64,000 bases of DNA from Rhodoblastus sp. 17X3 (lineage in GTDB: Bacteria > Pseudomonadota > Alphaproteobacteria > Rhizobiales > Beijerinckiaceae). Each line of letters begins with the position of its first letter. The first letter of the stretch is position 1. Below the pieces are notes generated by a model. The model saw only the letters and a program-made list of their open reading frames with translations. It ran no database searches and was not told the DNA's origin. Made by a program: the position numbers and the translations under genes. The DNA is taken from the NCBI RefSeq assembly GCF_030056575.1, contig NZ_JASHHX010000010.1, positions 1-64,000 on the forward strand. Direction: 5' to 3'. Shown here piece after piece: positions 50,548 through 59,858 of the stretch.

Positions 50548-52446
50548 TCAAACGGACTTTTCTTCCCGGCCCGAACGCGCTCCGAACCCTTCGATCGAGG
50601 CCTCGACGCCTTCCAGTGCCGACAATTGCGCCCTGATATCAGCGAGAAACGCGAGATTAGCCTCTGAAGGCTCTTGAGCAAGAACCATTTCGGCCTGCCG
50701 CAGTTCCCTATTTAGCGCCCGCTGTTTGTGATGCAAGGCCAGAGCCTGACGCAGAACCTCGTCCGCGTCATTTTCATGGGCCTCCGGCCTTACGCACCAC
50801 AATGTCGAAATTGTGGCGTCGCGCGATAAAGCCTCGATTTGCGGGCCGAATCCGCGCGCGACCAGCATGTCGCGCAAATCATGCGGCGCGAGGTCCGGCT
50901 CGGCCATCCCGAGCAGGGCGTCGCGCAGCTTCTTGCCGGTCGCGCCGGCGAAATCGAGCCGCGCAATATCCTCGGCATGACGGGCGAGCAGGCCCGGATG
51001 ATTGATGAGCAGCATGAGAATCAGATTTTCGCGCGGCGCGGCGGCTTCCCTCGGGGCCGAAAACAGACTCGTTTGCAACAGGGCCTGGCTGGCGGCGAGC
51101 GGCGCACGGCTCCCCGCCTCGCGGCCGAAAGAACGCCCGCGACGTGAAAAGCCGCCGTTGCTCACAGGCTGACGGGACCGGCCGAACAGATTGGCCAGCC
51201 TCTCGCGCAGATCGTCGAAATAATGGCGCCGCAGGTTTTCGTCGCGAATCTGGCTGGCCGCTTCGCGCAGGCGGCGCTCCAGCCCGGCGCGCCGCTCCGG
51301 CGTATCCAGCGCCTGGGCCTCAGCCTCGCGCAAAAAAAGCATTTCCACCAGCGGCTTGGCTGAAGCCAGCACGGCCTCCAGCGCCTCGCGCCCCCCGGCG
51401 CGGGCGAGATCGTCCGGGTCCTGGCCCTCGGGGAGCAAGGCGAAGCGCAGGCTGCGGCCCGCCGCGATCAGGGGCAGCGCGGTGTCCAAAGCGCGGAATG
51501 CCGCTTTGCGCCCGGCCTTGTCGCCATCGAAACAGAGAATCGGCTCCTCCGCCATCTTCCACAGCAACTCGCACTGGTCGGCGGTCAAAGCCGTTCCCAG
51601 CCCTGCGACGACATGGGGGCAGCCGGCGAGGCTCATGGAAATGACGTCCACATAGCCTTCGACCGCCACCACCGTGCCGCGCTCATGCGCCGCCTTGCGG
51701 GCGTTGTGCAGGTTGTAGAGGTTCGAGCCCTTGTGAAACAGCGGCGTCTCCGCCGAATTCTTGTATTTGGGCTGCACGTCCTTGGCGAGCGCGCGGCCAC
51801 CGAAGGCAATCACGCGGCCCGAGCGGTCACAGATCGGAAACATCAGCCGGTCGCGGAAAAAGTCATAGGGAACCGCGATGTCCGGGCCATGGGTGAGCAG
51901 CCCGGCCTCGATCATGGTCTCGGCGGAACAGCCCTTGCCCGCGAGATAATCGCGCAGGGCGAAGCGCTCGGCGGACGCATAGCCGAGCCGGAATTTTTCG
52001 CGCGCCTCGACGTTGAGACCGCGTTCCGCCAGATAGGCGCGCGCCTTGGCCCCGGAGGCTCCGCGCAACTGGCGTTCGAAGAAGTCCGCCGCCATTTCCA
52101 GCGCTTCGAGCGTGGTGGCGCGCCTTCTTTCCGCCGCGGCGGCCTCGGGCGTGGCGACCGGCATGGCGAGGCCGGCCATGCCCGCGAGCCGCTCGACCGC
52201 TTCGGGAAAGCCGATGCCTTGGGTTTCCATCAGGAAATTGAAATGATCGCCATTCTTGCCGGCGGAAAAATCGTAATAGAAGCCCTTCTGGTCATTTACA
52301 TAAAAGGAGGGCGTCTTTTCCGAATTGAAGGGCGAGAGGCCGCGAAATTCGCGTCCTTCCTTCTTGAGTTTCACGCTTTGCCCCACGACTTCCGACAAAG
52401 GAAGCCGCGCCCGGATCTCATCGAGGAAGGACGGCGGGAATTTCAT
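50548..52446 (-). CDS. dnaG: DNA primase with degenerate zinc-binding domain
   Basis: The 632-residue protein opens MKFPPSFLDEIRARLPLSEV. The N-terminal CHC2 region reads LSPFNSEKTPSFYVNDQKGF then YYDFSAGKNGDHFNF, so the Cys-His-Cys-Cys ligands of the usual CPFH...CFGC motif are replaced by Ser, Asn, Asp and Ala/Gly. The TOPRIM core is intact: VVAVEGYVDVISM and CFDGDKAGRKAA. It makes RNA primers for replication. Similar ligand loss is known to me from related Hyphomicrobiales, so activity is expected. The start at 52446 follows the family. Confidence 0.95.
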   Translation of the reverse strand: MKFPPSFLDEIRARLPLSEVVGQSVKLKKEGREFRGLSPFNSEKTPSFYVNDQKGFYYDFSAGKNGDHFNFLMETQGIGFPEAVERLAGMAGLAMPVATPEAAAAERRRATTLEALEMAADFFERQLRGASGAKARAYLAERGLNVEAREKFRLGYASAERFALRDYLAGKGCSAETMIEAGLLTHGPDIAVPYDFFRDRLMFPICDRSGRVIAFGGRALAKDVQPKYKNSAETPLFHKGSNLYNLHNARKAAHERGTVVAVEGYVDVISMSLAGCPHVVAGLGTALTADQCELLWKMAEEPILCFDGDKAGRKAAFRALDTALPLIAAGRSLRFALLPEGQDPDDLARAGGREALEAVLASAKPLVEMLFLREAEAQALDTPERRAGLERRLREAASQIRDENLRRHYFDDLRERLANLFGRSRQPVSNGGFSRRGRSFGREAGSRAPLAASQALLQTSLFSAPREAAAPRENLILMLLINHPGLLARHAEDIARLDFAGATGKKLRDALLGMAEPDLAPHDLRDMLVARGFGPQIEALSRDATISTLWCVRPEAHENDADEVLRQALALHHKQRALNRELRQAEMVLAQEPSEANLAFLADIRAQLSALEGVEASIEGFGARSGREEKSV

Positions 52447-52643
52447 GTTGTTCCGGGCATAGGAGCGCAGCCTCACAAATGGGGACGCCGCCCCCCGCGC
52501 GCAATCGACCCGGCGCAATTGTCGCCGCTATCCACAGGGCGGTCACGCAAAAGTCGCCTCGCCGCCATCTTGTGGACTCGCGAAATAGAGACAGATAGAG
52601 GGTGGCCGCCGGCAGCGCGGCCGGGGGAAACGAGAGAGTTTGC

Positions 52644-53465
52644 ATGCGCTCCTTAGCCAGATTTGCCGAGATGAAGCGTCATGGCGAGAAAATCGCCATG
52701 CTGACCGCCTATGACGCGCCGCAGGCGCGTGCGCAGCAACAGGCGGAGATCGATGTCATCCTTGTCGGCGACAGCGTCGGCGTGAATATTCTGGGCTACG
52801 CCAGCGAGCGCGAGGTGACGCTGGCCGACATGGCGCATCATACCCGCGCGGTGCGCCGCGGCGCGCCAGACACATTCATCATCGCCGACCTGCCCTTCGC
52901 CACCTATGATTCGCCCGAACAGGCGGTCGCCAGCGCCAAATTCCTGCAGCAGGCGGGCGCGGACGCCGTGAAATTCGAGGGCGCCCATCCGGAACTGGTG
53001 CAGGTGCTGGCCACCTCCGGCATTCCGGTCTGCGGCCATCTCGGCTTCGAGCCGCAGCGCTGCGAGAAGCGCGTGCATGGCAAGACCTTCGAGGAGGCGT
53101 CACGGATTTTCGAGGACGCCAAGGCGCTCGACGAATCTGGCGTCTTCATGCTGGTGCTGGAACTGGTCCCCGCTGAGCTTGCCGCCGCGGTGTCGCGCGC
53201 GATCAAGGCGCCGACCATCGGCATCGGGGCCGGCGCGTCGACAGACGGCCAGGTTCTCGTCTTCCCGGACGTGCTGGGCTATGGCGATCGGAACTTCCGC
53301 CACAACCGCCGCTATGCCGAGGTCGGCGCCGCCATGCGCGAGGCCTCGGCCGCCTATCTGCTGGACGTGCGGGCGCGGGACTTCCCGACCATGGCCAATT
53401 GCTCATCCATGCCGTCGGAGGCGCTCGCGCAGTTCGAGGCCGAAATCCTCGAACGGCAAAGCTGA
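52644..53465 (+). CDS. panB: 3-methyl-2-oxobutanoate hydroxymethyltransferase
   Basis: The 273-residue TIM-barrel enzyme shows KIAMLTAYDAPQARAQQQAE, VGDSVGVNILGY with metal-binding Asp, KFEGAHPELVQVLATSGIPV, GHLGFEPQ and IGIGAGASTDGQVLVFPDVL. It makes ketopantoate for pantothenate and CoA synthesis. The start at 52644 matches the family's N-terminus (MRSLARFAEMK). It is divergent from dnaG. No panC is visible nearby. Confidence 0.95.
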   Translation: MRSLARFAEMKRHGEKIAMLTAYDAPQARAQQQAEIDVILVGDSVGVNILGYASEREVTLADMAHHTRAVRRGAPDTFIIADLPFATYDSPEQAVASAKFLQQAGADAVKFEGAHPELVQVLATSGIPVCGHLGFEPQRCEKRVHGKTFEEASRIFEDAKALDESGVFMLVLELVPAELAAAVSRAIKAPTIGIGAGASTDGQVLVFPDVLGYGDRNFRHNRRYAEVGAAMREASAAYLLDVRARDFPTMANCSSMPSEALAQFEAEILERQS

Positions 53466-53681
53466 GCTCGCGGCCGGAGCCATTCTCTTTCCGGCGGCCC
53501 GAATTACCGCGCTTTGGAAAAATGGCTCCTTTCCTCCTTGATATCGTTGGACGGGTCGTCGTCTCTTGTCATGACACCGGGGGCGTCTAGTCTGGACGAG
53601 GCTGAAATAACGGCGTCACGCGGCCTTCTCGTGACGACCGGGGCGCCAGCCAAAAGGGCCGCCGCCGAAAGGGAGGAAAAG

Positions 53682-53975
53682 ATGTGCCATTTTTTCGCCA
53701 GCCAACCTCCGGATTCTTACGCATTCGAAACGCGTTCGATCCGTCTGAACGGACAATCGACCAGTATCCGCCTGGAAAAGATGTTTTGGCGCATCCTCGA
53801 ACAAATCGCCCGCGCGCAGGACATGAGCGTGCCCCGCTTCATTTCGACCTTGCATGGCGAGGTGCTTAACTTGTGGGGAGAGGTGGCGAATTTCACGTCC
53901 CATCTGCGCTGCATCTGCATTGTCGCATTGGAGAATGGGCCGGACGCGGCGCTCGATCAGCGGCGGGTCGCCTGA
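53682..53975 (+). CDS. Ribbon-helix-helix domain protein (RHH_4-like)
   Basis: The 97-residue protein has TRSIRLNGQSTSIRLEKMFW followed by RILEQIARAQDMSVPRFIST, the beta strand and two helices of the RHH_4 family that is common in Alphaproteobacteria. A good AGGGAGG lies 6 bases before the ATG at 53682, which defines the start. Probably a DNA-binding regulator; targets unknown. Confidence 0.8.
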   Translation: MCHFFASQPPDSYAFETRSIRLNGQSTSIRLEKMFWRILEQIARAQDMSVPRFISTLHGEVLNLWGEVANFTSHLRCICIVALENGPDAALDQRRVA

Positions 53976-54080
53976 CAAATTTCTCACGATTCGTAACATT
54001 GGAATACCACCCGCCGCATCAGCCTGCGGCTAGTCTTTCTTCAGGGCGCGCCTTGCGCGGCAGAGAAGGAAAGGCAGACG

Positions 54081-54476
54081 ATGGCGAAGGCGATACACGC
54101 CATGATCCGCGTTCTCGACGAACAGCGGTCACTCGATTTTTATAACAAGGCCTTCGGACTGGCGGTGTCCAGCCGGCTGGATTTTCCCAGCTTCACTTTG
54201 ATTTATCTGCGCAATCCTGAAGCCGATTTCGAGATCGAGCTCACGGTCAACAAGGACCGGACCGAGCCCTATACGCATGGCGAAGGCTATGGCCATGTCG
54301 CCTTCGTCGTGGACGACCTCGCCGCAGAACATGCGCGATTTCAGAGCCTCGGCCTGAACCCGCTCGACATCAAGGAATTCGCGCCGGACGGGAACCTTAT
54401 CGCGCGCTTTTTCTTCATTCAGGACCCGGACGGCTACAAATACGAAGTGCTGCAGCGCCACGGCCATTACCGGTAA
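54081..54476 (+). CDS. VOC-superfamily glyoxalase I-like protein
   Basis: The 131-residue protein has two beta-alpha-beta-beta-beta units: IHAMIRVLDEQRSLDFYNKA with the first metal His, EIELTVNKD with an acidic ligand, GYGHVAFVVDDL with a His, and FFIQDPDGYKYEVLQR with the catalytic Glu. The ligands fit lactoylglutathione lyase (detoxifies methylglyoxal), and length fits a single-domain GloA. Other VOC enzymes cannot be excluded. Confidence 0.85.
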   Translation: MAKAIHAMIRVLDEQRSLDFYNKAFGLAVSSRLDFPSFTLIYLRNPEADFEIELTVNKDRTEPYTHGEGYGHVAFVVDDLAAEHARFQSLGLNPLDIKEFAPDGNLIARFFFIQDPDGYKYEVLQRHGHYR

Positions 54477-54588
54477 GCGCGTGGCATTGGGGGGCGCGGC
54501 TTCGTCGCGTCCGCCATTGACGTCGGAGAAGCCCGCGAACGGCCCGCGACGAAACAAACAAAAGAAAAATCACGAGGGAGGAAAACAA

Positions 54589-55137
54589 ATGCTCGGACAT
54601 CACGGCGCGCACGCGCCTCATTCGCCCGGTCGACGCCTGTTCCTGCGCCGGTCGTCGGAAGTGGCTTTCGCCGCCGCCGTCGCCGTCAGTTCCGGCGGCG
54701 CCCTGATCAGCGCCTCCGAAGCCTGGGGGCTGGAGGTCAAGAGTCTTCAGCCCGAGACGATGAAGACGCTGATTCTGATGTCGCGCGACATTTATCCTCA
54801 TGACCGGATCGCCGACCGCTATTACGCGATTGCGGCCAAGCCCTTCGACACGAAGGCCGCCGCGGATCCGGCGCAGAAGGAAATGTTCGAGAAGGGCGTC
54901 GCCGAACTGAACGCGCTGGCGGGCCCCGGCGGCTATGTCGCGGTTCCCTGGGAGGCCGACCGCGTCGCCCTTCTCAACAAGATCTCTGGCGCGCCGATGT
55001 TCGAGGCCGTGCGCTCGACGCTGGTCGTGTCGCTTTATAATCAGCAGGAGATCTGGCCGATCTTCGGCTACGAGGGCGAGTCCTATTCCAAGGGCGGCTA
55101 CATCCATCGCGGCTTCGACGACCTCGACTGGTTGTGA
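54589..55137 (+). CDS. Gluconate 2-dehydrogenase subunit 3-like, Tat-exported small subunit
   Basis: The 182-residue protein has a twin-arginine-type leader (GRRLFLRRSSEVAFAAAVAV) and a helical mature part with LILMSRDIYPHDRIADRYYA and YNQQEIWPIFGYEGESYSKG. This fits the small subunit family that escorts GMC-type membrane dehydrogenases through the Tat system. GAGGGAGG before the ATG sets the start. The large subunit gene follows by 24 bp. Confidence 0.85.
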   Translation: MLGHHGAHAPHSPGRRLFLRRSSEVAFAAAVAVSSGGALISASEAWGLEVKSLQPETMKTLILMSRDIYPHDRIADRYYAIAAKPFDTKAAADPAQKEMFEKGVAELNALAGPGGYVAVPWEADRVALLNKISGAPMFEAVRSTLVVSLYNQQEIWPIFGYEGESYSKGGYIHRGFDDLDWL

Positions 55138-55161
55138 ACGACGGGATTTTGGGAGAGGACC

Positions 55162-56733
55162 ATGGCTGCGCAATTCAATCTCAACGACGACAATGTGGTC
55201 GTCATCATCGGCTCAGGCGCCGGCGGCGGAACGCTTGGCAATGAACTGGCCCAGAAGGGCGTGAATGTCGTCGTGCTCGAAGCGGGCGCCCGGCATACGA
55301 TCGAGGATTTCGTCAATGACGAATGGGCGAGCTTCGCCCAGCTCGCCTGGACCGACGCGCGCACGACCTCGGGGACCTGGCGGGTGGCGAAGAACTTCCC
55401 CAACCTGCCGGCCTGGATCGTCAAGGCTGTGGGCGGCACGACGACCCATTGGGCGGGCGCGTCGCTGCGCTTTCAGCCGCATGAATTCAAGGCCTTGACG
55501 ACTTATGGCAAGGTCGAGGGCGCCAATCTGCTGGACTGGCCGCTGACGCTCGAGGAGATGGAGCCTTATTACACCCGCGCCGAGGACAAGATGGGCGTGA
55601 CCCGGACCGGCGACCGGCCCGGCTTGCCCGGCAACAATAATTTCAAGGTGTTCAAGGCTGGCGCCGACAAGCTCGGCTACAAGGAATGCAACACCGGCCA
55701 TATGGCGATCAATTCGGTCGAGCGCGACAACCGCAATTCCTGCCAGCAGACCGGCTTCTGCTTCCAGGGCTGCAAATGGGGCGCGAAATGGTCCACGCTC
55801 TACACGGAGATCCCGAAGGGCGAAGCGACCGGCAAGATGGAAGTGCGCCCGGAGTCGCGGGTGCTGCGGATCGAGCATGACGACGGCGGCAAGGTCGGCG
55901 CCGTGGTTTATGTCGACAAGGACGGAAAGCAGCAGCGCCAGAAGGCGCGGGTTGTCTGCGTCGCCGGCAATTCGATCGAGAGCCCCCGGCTGCTGCTCAA
56001 TTCCGCCTCGTCGAAATTCCCGGATGGTCTTGCAAATTCTTCGGGCCAGGTCGGGCGCAATTACATGCGTCACGTCACCGGCTCGGTCTATGGCGTGTTC
56101 GAAAAGCCCGTCCACATGTTCCGGGGCACGACCATGGCCGGCGTGATCCGCGACGAGGGCCGCAACGATCCATCGCGCGGCTTCGTCGGCGGCTACGAAT
56201 TTGAGACCTTGTCTCTGGGCATTCCCTTCATGGCGGCCTTCCTCGATCCCGGCGCCTGGGGCCGCTCCTTCACCAGCGCCATGGACGATTATCCGAACAT
56301 GGCCGGCCTGTGGATCGTCGGCGAGGACATGCCGCAGGAACGCAATCGCGTCACCCTCAGCCCGACGGTCAAGGACAAGTTCGCCCTGCCCGTCGCCGAC
56401 GTGCATTTCGACGATCATCCCAATGACGTCGCCATGCGCAACCACGCCTATGGGCAAGGGAAAAAGCTCTACGAATCGGTCGGGGCGATCCGGACGTTTC
56501 CAACGCCGCCTTATCCCTCGACCCATAATCTCGGCACCAACCGGATGAGCGAGAAGCCGCGCGACGGCGTCGTCAATAAATGGGGCCAGACCCACGACAT
56601 CAAGAACCTGTTTGTCTCGGATGGCAGCCAGTTCACGACCGGAGGAGCGGAAAACCCGACCCTGACCATCGTCGCGCTGGCGATAAGGCAAGCCGAATAT
56701 ATCGCCGCACAGATGAACGCGCGCGCGATCTGA
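55162..56733 (+). CDS. GMC-family flavin dehydrogenase large subunit
   Basis: The 523-residue protein has an N-terminal FAD site VVIIGSGAGGGTLGNELAQK, the GMC stretch AVGGTTTHWAGASLRF, and a C-terminal segment NLFVSDGSQFTTGGAENPTL. It resembles large subunits of gluconate, sorbitol or fructose dehydrogenases that oxidise sugars or alcohols in the periplasm. The usual cytochrome c third subunit is not in the window, so electrons may pass to another acceptor. Substrate not determinable. Confidence 0.9.
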   Translation: MAAQFNLNDDNVVVIIGSGAGGGTLGNELAQKGVNVVVLEAGARHTIEDFVNDEWASFAQLAWTDARTTSGTWRVAKNFPNLPAWIVKAVGGTTTHWAGASLRFQPHEFKALTTYGKVEGANLLDWPLTLEEMEPYYTRAEDKMGVTRTGDRPGLPGNNNFKVFKAGADKLGYKECNTGHMAINSVERDNRNSCQQTGFCFQGCKWGAKWSTLYTEIPKGEATGKMEVRPESRVLRIEHDDGGKVGAVVYVDKDGKQQRQKARVVCVAGNSIESPRLLLNSASSKFPDGLANSSGQVGRNYMRHVTGSVYGVFEKPVHMFRGTTMAGVIRDEGRNDPSRGFVGGYEFETLSLGIPFMAAFLDPGAWGRSFTSAMDDYPNMAGLWIVGEDMPQERNRVTLSPTVKDKFALPVADVHFDDHPNDVAMRNHAYGQGKKLYESVGAIRTFPTPPYPSTHNLGTNRMSEKPRDGVVNKWGQTHDIKNLFVSDGSQFTTGGAENPTLTIVALAIRQAEYIAAQMNARAI

Positions 56734-56750
56734 GGCCACCGAACAAAAGA

Positions 56751-56774
56751 CTGGGCGCCTGACCGGGCGCCCAG
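56751..56774 (-). terminator. Terminator of carA (possibly bidirectional)
   Basis: CTGGGCGCC-TGACCG-GGCGCCCAG is a perfect 9-bp stem between the converging GMC and carA genes. On the minus strand a T-rich TCTTTTGTT follows. Confidence 0.75.
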
Positions 56775-56795
56775 AGCATCACATCGCCTGAAAAT

Positions 56796-57986
56796 TCACG
56801 CGGCGCGGCGCTTCTCCATCATCTCGACGAAACGCGCGAAGAGATAATGGCTGTCCTGCGGGCCGGGCGAGGCCTCGGGATGGTGCTGCACCGAAAAGGC
56901 CGGGCGGTCGGTCAGCGCGATGCCGCAATTGGAGCCGTCGAACAGGGACTTGTGCGTCTCGACGGCGTTGGCCGGCAAAGTCTCGGGATCGACGGCGAAG
57001 CCGTGGTTCATCGAGACGATCTCGACCTTGTGGGTGGTGAAATCCTTGACCGGATGATTGGCGCCGTGGTGGCCCTGGTTCATCTTCACCGTCTTCGCGC
57101 CGACCGCGAGCGCCATCATCTGGTGGCCGAGGCAGATGCCGAAGGTCGGGATCTTCGCCTCAAGAATCTTGCGAATCGTCGGCACGGCGTATTTGCCGGT
57201 CTCGGCCGGATCGCCGGGGCCGTTCGACAGGAAGATCCCATCGGGCTTGAGCGCGAGAATGTCCTCGGCGCTCGTCGTCGCCGGGACCACTTTGACATCG
57301 CAGCCCGCTTCCGCCAGCAGGCGCAGGATGTTGCGCTTCACGCCGAAATCGAGCGCCACCACCTTGAGGCGCGTCCCGTCCTGAGCGCCATAGCCCGAGC
57401 CGAGCCGCCAGGTCGTCTCGGTCCAGCCATAATCCTGTTGCGCCGTGACGTCGGGCACGAGGTCCATGCCGTCGATTCCCGGCCAACCCGCTGCTTCCGC
57501 CTTCAGGGCGTCGAGATCGAACTTGCCGTCCGGATCATAGGCGATCACCGCATTGGGCATGCCCTTTTCGCGGATCAGGACCGTCAGCGCGCGGGTGTCG
57601 ATGCCGGCCAGCCCGATGATTCCGCGCGTCTTGAGCCAGGCGTCGAGCCCCGTCTGGGCGCGAAAATTCGACGGCCCCGTCACGGGCGCCTGGACGATCA
57701 GGCCGCGCGCGCCATGGACGCGCTCGAAATCCACCGTCTCGATGTCCTCGTCATTGGCGCCGACATTGCCGATATGGGGAAAAGTGAAGGTCACGATCTG
57801 CCCGGCGTAGGACGGATCGGTGAGAACCTCCTGATAGCCGGTCATGGCCGTGTTGAAGCAGACCTCGCCCACGGCCTTGCCGGGCGCGCCGAATCCGACG
57901 CCCTCGATCACCGTTCCGTCAGCCATGACCAGCACGGCGGTGGCGACGGGCCTGGCCCATCCTTGTTGTTTGGCTTGATCCTGCAT
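56796..57986 (-). CDS. carA: Carbamoyl-phosphate synthase small subunit
   Basis: The 396-residue protein has the N-terminal VLVMADGTVIEGVGFG, FNTAMTGYQEVLTDPSYAGQ, and the class I glutaminase with FGICLGHQMMALAVGAKTVK (nucleophile Cys) and QHHPEASPGP (His and Glu). It supplies ammonia to CarB for pyrimidine and arginine synthesis. Start MQDQAKQQGWARP at 57986 matches the family length; the open frame extends further upstream by chance. It is divergent from yqeY, a pairing common in Hyphomicrobiales. Confidence 0.96.
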   Translation of the reverse strand: MQDQAKQQGWARPVATAVLVMADGTVIEGVGFGAPGKAVGEVCFNTAMTGYQEVLTDPSYAGQIVTFTFPHIGNVGANDEDIETVDFERVHGARGLIVQAPVTGPSNFRAQTGLDAWLKTRGIIGLAGIDTRALTVLIREKGMPNAVIAYDPDGKFDLDALKAEAAGWPGIDGMDLVPDVTAQQDYGWTETTWRLGSGYGAQDGTRLKVVALDFGVKRNILRLLAEAGCDVKVVPATTSAEDILALKPDGIFLSNGPGDPAETGKYAVPTIRKILEAKIPTFGICLGHQMMALAVGAKTVKMNQGHHGANHPVKDFTTHKVEIVSMNHGFAVDPETLPANAVETHKSLFDGSNCGIALTDRPAFSVQHHPEASPGPQDSHYLFARFVEMMEKRRAA

Positions 57987-58166
57987 CGCGACCACTCTAG
58001 AAATCTGCGCGAACGAACCGCCCCTCGGCGCGGCCGTCCCGGCCCGTCTGCATTTAAGAGGCTTAAGCCGCCGGCGCAAGTTTTGCGCGCGGCTTTCGCG
58101 GGACGGCCAAGAGAATCGCCAAGAGACAAGCGCCAAAGAAACGCCGCCAATCGACAGGAACAAGCC

Positions 58167-58619
58167 ATGCTGCGCGAAAATTTCACTTCCGAACTCAAAC
58201 TGGCCATGAAGGCGGGCGAAAAGCGCCGCGTCGAGACCATCCGCATGATCACCGCCGCGCTGAAGGACAAGGACATCGAGGCCCGCGGCGCCGGCAAGGA
58301 GGTGAACGAGGACGACATTCTCGCCCTCCTGCAAAAGCTGGTGAAGAGCCGCCAGGAATCGATGGAAATCTATGACAAGAACGGCCGCCCCGAACTCGCA
58401 GCGCAGGAGCGCGAGGAAATCGCGGTGATCGCCACCTTCCTGCCGCAGCAGATGAGCGATGAAGACGTCGCCGCCGCGATTCAGGCCGCCATCGCCGAGA
58501 CCGGCGCCGCCTCGATCAAGGACATGGGCAAGGTGATCGCGCAATTGAAGGCGCGCTACGCTGGCAAAATGGATTTCGGCAAGGCCAGCGGCCTGGTTAA
58601 GGCGGCATTGGCGGGATAA
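58167..58619 (+). CDS. GatB/YqeY domain protein
   Basis: The 150-residue protein has KLAMKAGEKRRVETIRMITA, QERAEIAVI-like QEREEIAVIATFLPQQM and GAASIKDMGKVIAQLKARYA, the YqeY family pattern shared with the tail domain of GatB. Role probably linked to tRNA-dependent amidation, unproven. ATG 58167 begins the family. Confidence 0.93.
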   Translation: MLRENFTSELKLAMKAGEKRRVETIRMITAALKDKDIEARGAGKEVNEDDILALLQKLVKSRQESMEIYDKNGRPELAAQEREEIAVIATFLPQQMSDEDVAAAIQAAIAETGAASIKDMGKVIAQLKARYAGKMDFGKASGLVKAALAG

Positions 58620-58695
58620 TTTTAACGGTCCTGCAGGTCTTGCCGGTTAGGCTCGATCTCGTGCGCGCCCTGCGCGAGATCGAGCAGCAAGGTCC

Positions 58696-59268
58696 ATGTT
58701 AGCGCAAACCGTGAAAATCGTCGCCGCGCTGGTCTTCGTTGCCCTGATTTCGGTCGCGGCGCTGCAAGATCACTGGTTCGAGCGGGGCGGAAACGCCATT
58801 CGCGCCCTGCTCGCGCCGCAACGCGAGGCCATCGTCGTCCAGCCCGCCCCCGCCGCCCTCCCTGCGCCCGCCGCAAGGCCGGGCTCCAGGTCCGGCTTCG
58901 GCGTGGTCGAGCTTTCGCCGGATCGCAACGCGCAATATGCGACCGATATCGAGATCGGCGGGGCGCGCATTCACGCCCTGGTGGACACCGGCGCCAGCCA
59001 TGTGATGCTGACGGCTGAAGACGCCCGCGCCGCCAATATCGACCCGCCCGCCTCGGCCTATACCGCCGCCGTGCAGACCGCCAACGGAACCGTCATGCTC
59101 GCCCCGGCGCGCCTGCGCGAACTTCGCGTGGGACAGATCAGCGTGAGCAATGTCGAGGCGCTCGTCGCAAGGCCGGGCCAAACCGGAACCAGCCTGCTCG
59201 GAATGAGCTTCCTGCGCAAGCTCACCAGCTTCCAGGTTGCCGACGGCCATTTCCTGATGAAGCAATGA
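58696..59268 (+). CDS. Membrane-anchored retropepsin-like aspartic protease
   Basis: The 190-residue protein has an N-terminal hydrophobic anchor (VKIVAALVFVALISVAAL), a Pro/Ala-rich linker, and a single aspartic protease motif ALVDTGASHVML, with FLRKLTSFQV near the end. This matches the TIGR02281 clan AA family of Alphaproteobacteria, acting as a dimer in the periplasm. Substrate unknown. Confidence 0.88.
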   Translation: MLAQTVKIVAALVFVALISVAALQDHWFERGGNAIRALLAPQREAIVVQPAPAALPAPAARPGSRSGFGVVELSPDRNAQYATDIEIGGARIHALVDTGASHVMLTAEDARAANIDPPASAYTAAVQTANGTVMLAPARLRELRVGQISVSNVEALVARPGQTGTSLLGMSFLRKLTSFQVADGHFLMKQ

Positions 59269-59294
59269 AAAAGGCGGCCAGATGGCCGCCTTTT
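59269..59294. terminator. Intrinsic terminator after the protease gene
   Basis: AAGGCGGCC-AGAT-GGCCGCCTT followed by TTC immediately follows the stop; A-rich and T-rich flanks on both sides allow action in both directions. Confidence 0.85.
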
Positions 59295-59300
59295 CTTCAT

Positions 59301-59323
59301 TTGACCGCGCGAGGCGCGGTCAA
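59301..59323. terminator. Hairpin near the end of rpmE
   Basis: TTGACCGCGC-GAG-GCGCGGTCAA is a perfect 10-bp stem about 60 bp beyond the rpmE stop, without a good T-run. A terminator role is possible. Confidence 0.4.
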
Positions 59324-59380
59324 AATTCCCTCGCGTCAGCTCGGCGGCGACTACGCGCCTGTTTCTCCGAGCCCCTCGGC

Positions 59381-59611
59381 TTACTTCTTGCCGAAGGACA
59401 GGCCGGCGAAGCGCGAGTTGAAGCGCGACAGGCGGCCGCCGCGATCGAGCAGCTGCTGCGAGCCGCCGGTCCAGGCCGGATGGGTGGAGGGATCGATGTC
59501 GAGATTCAGCGTGTCGCCCTCCTTGCCATAGGTGGAGCGGGTCAGGAACTCGGTCCCGTTGGTCATGACGACCTTGATCGTGTGGTATTCGGGATGGATA
59601 TCGGACTTCAT
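59381..59611 (-). CDS. rpmE: 50S ribosomal protein L31
   Basis: The 76-residue protein starts [20 protein letters not shown] and contains [16 protein letters not shown], the L31 hallmark. The CxxC zinc ligands of some L31 forms are absent, as in the non-zinc type. The start at 59611 follows the family. Confidence 0.96.
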   Translation of the reverse strand: MKSDIHPEYHTIKVVMTNGTEFLTRSTYGKEGDTLNLDIDPSTHPAWTGGSQQLLDRGGRLSRFNSRFAGLSFGKK

Positions 59612-59858
59612 GGCTTCGACCTTGCGGCTTCCGTGACGGAAGGCCGCCTTGGAACCCCTAAAAGCGACGCCTCGCGGCGCCGGGAAAGTGGAAGGCCGCC
59701 TTCTATACCAGCCGGCGTCCAAGAGCAAGCCTTCGCGGCGTCAAAGAGCAAGCCTTCGCGGCGCCCAGGAGCGAGACTTCCTGACAAGCGCAAGACGCCT
59801 CAGGTCTTCACGAGCGGGAAGCCGTGCCTTTTCCGCCGCGACGCCTTATATAGGCGCC

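Noticed and set aside
56847-58166. Long plus-strand extension upstream of the YqeY protein
   Set aside because: This part is antisense to carA; the YqeY family begins at the ATG at 58167.
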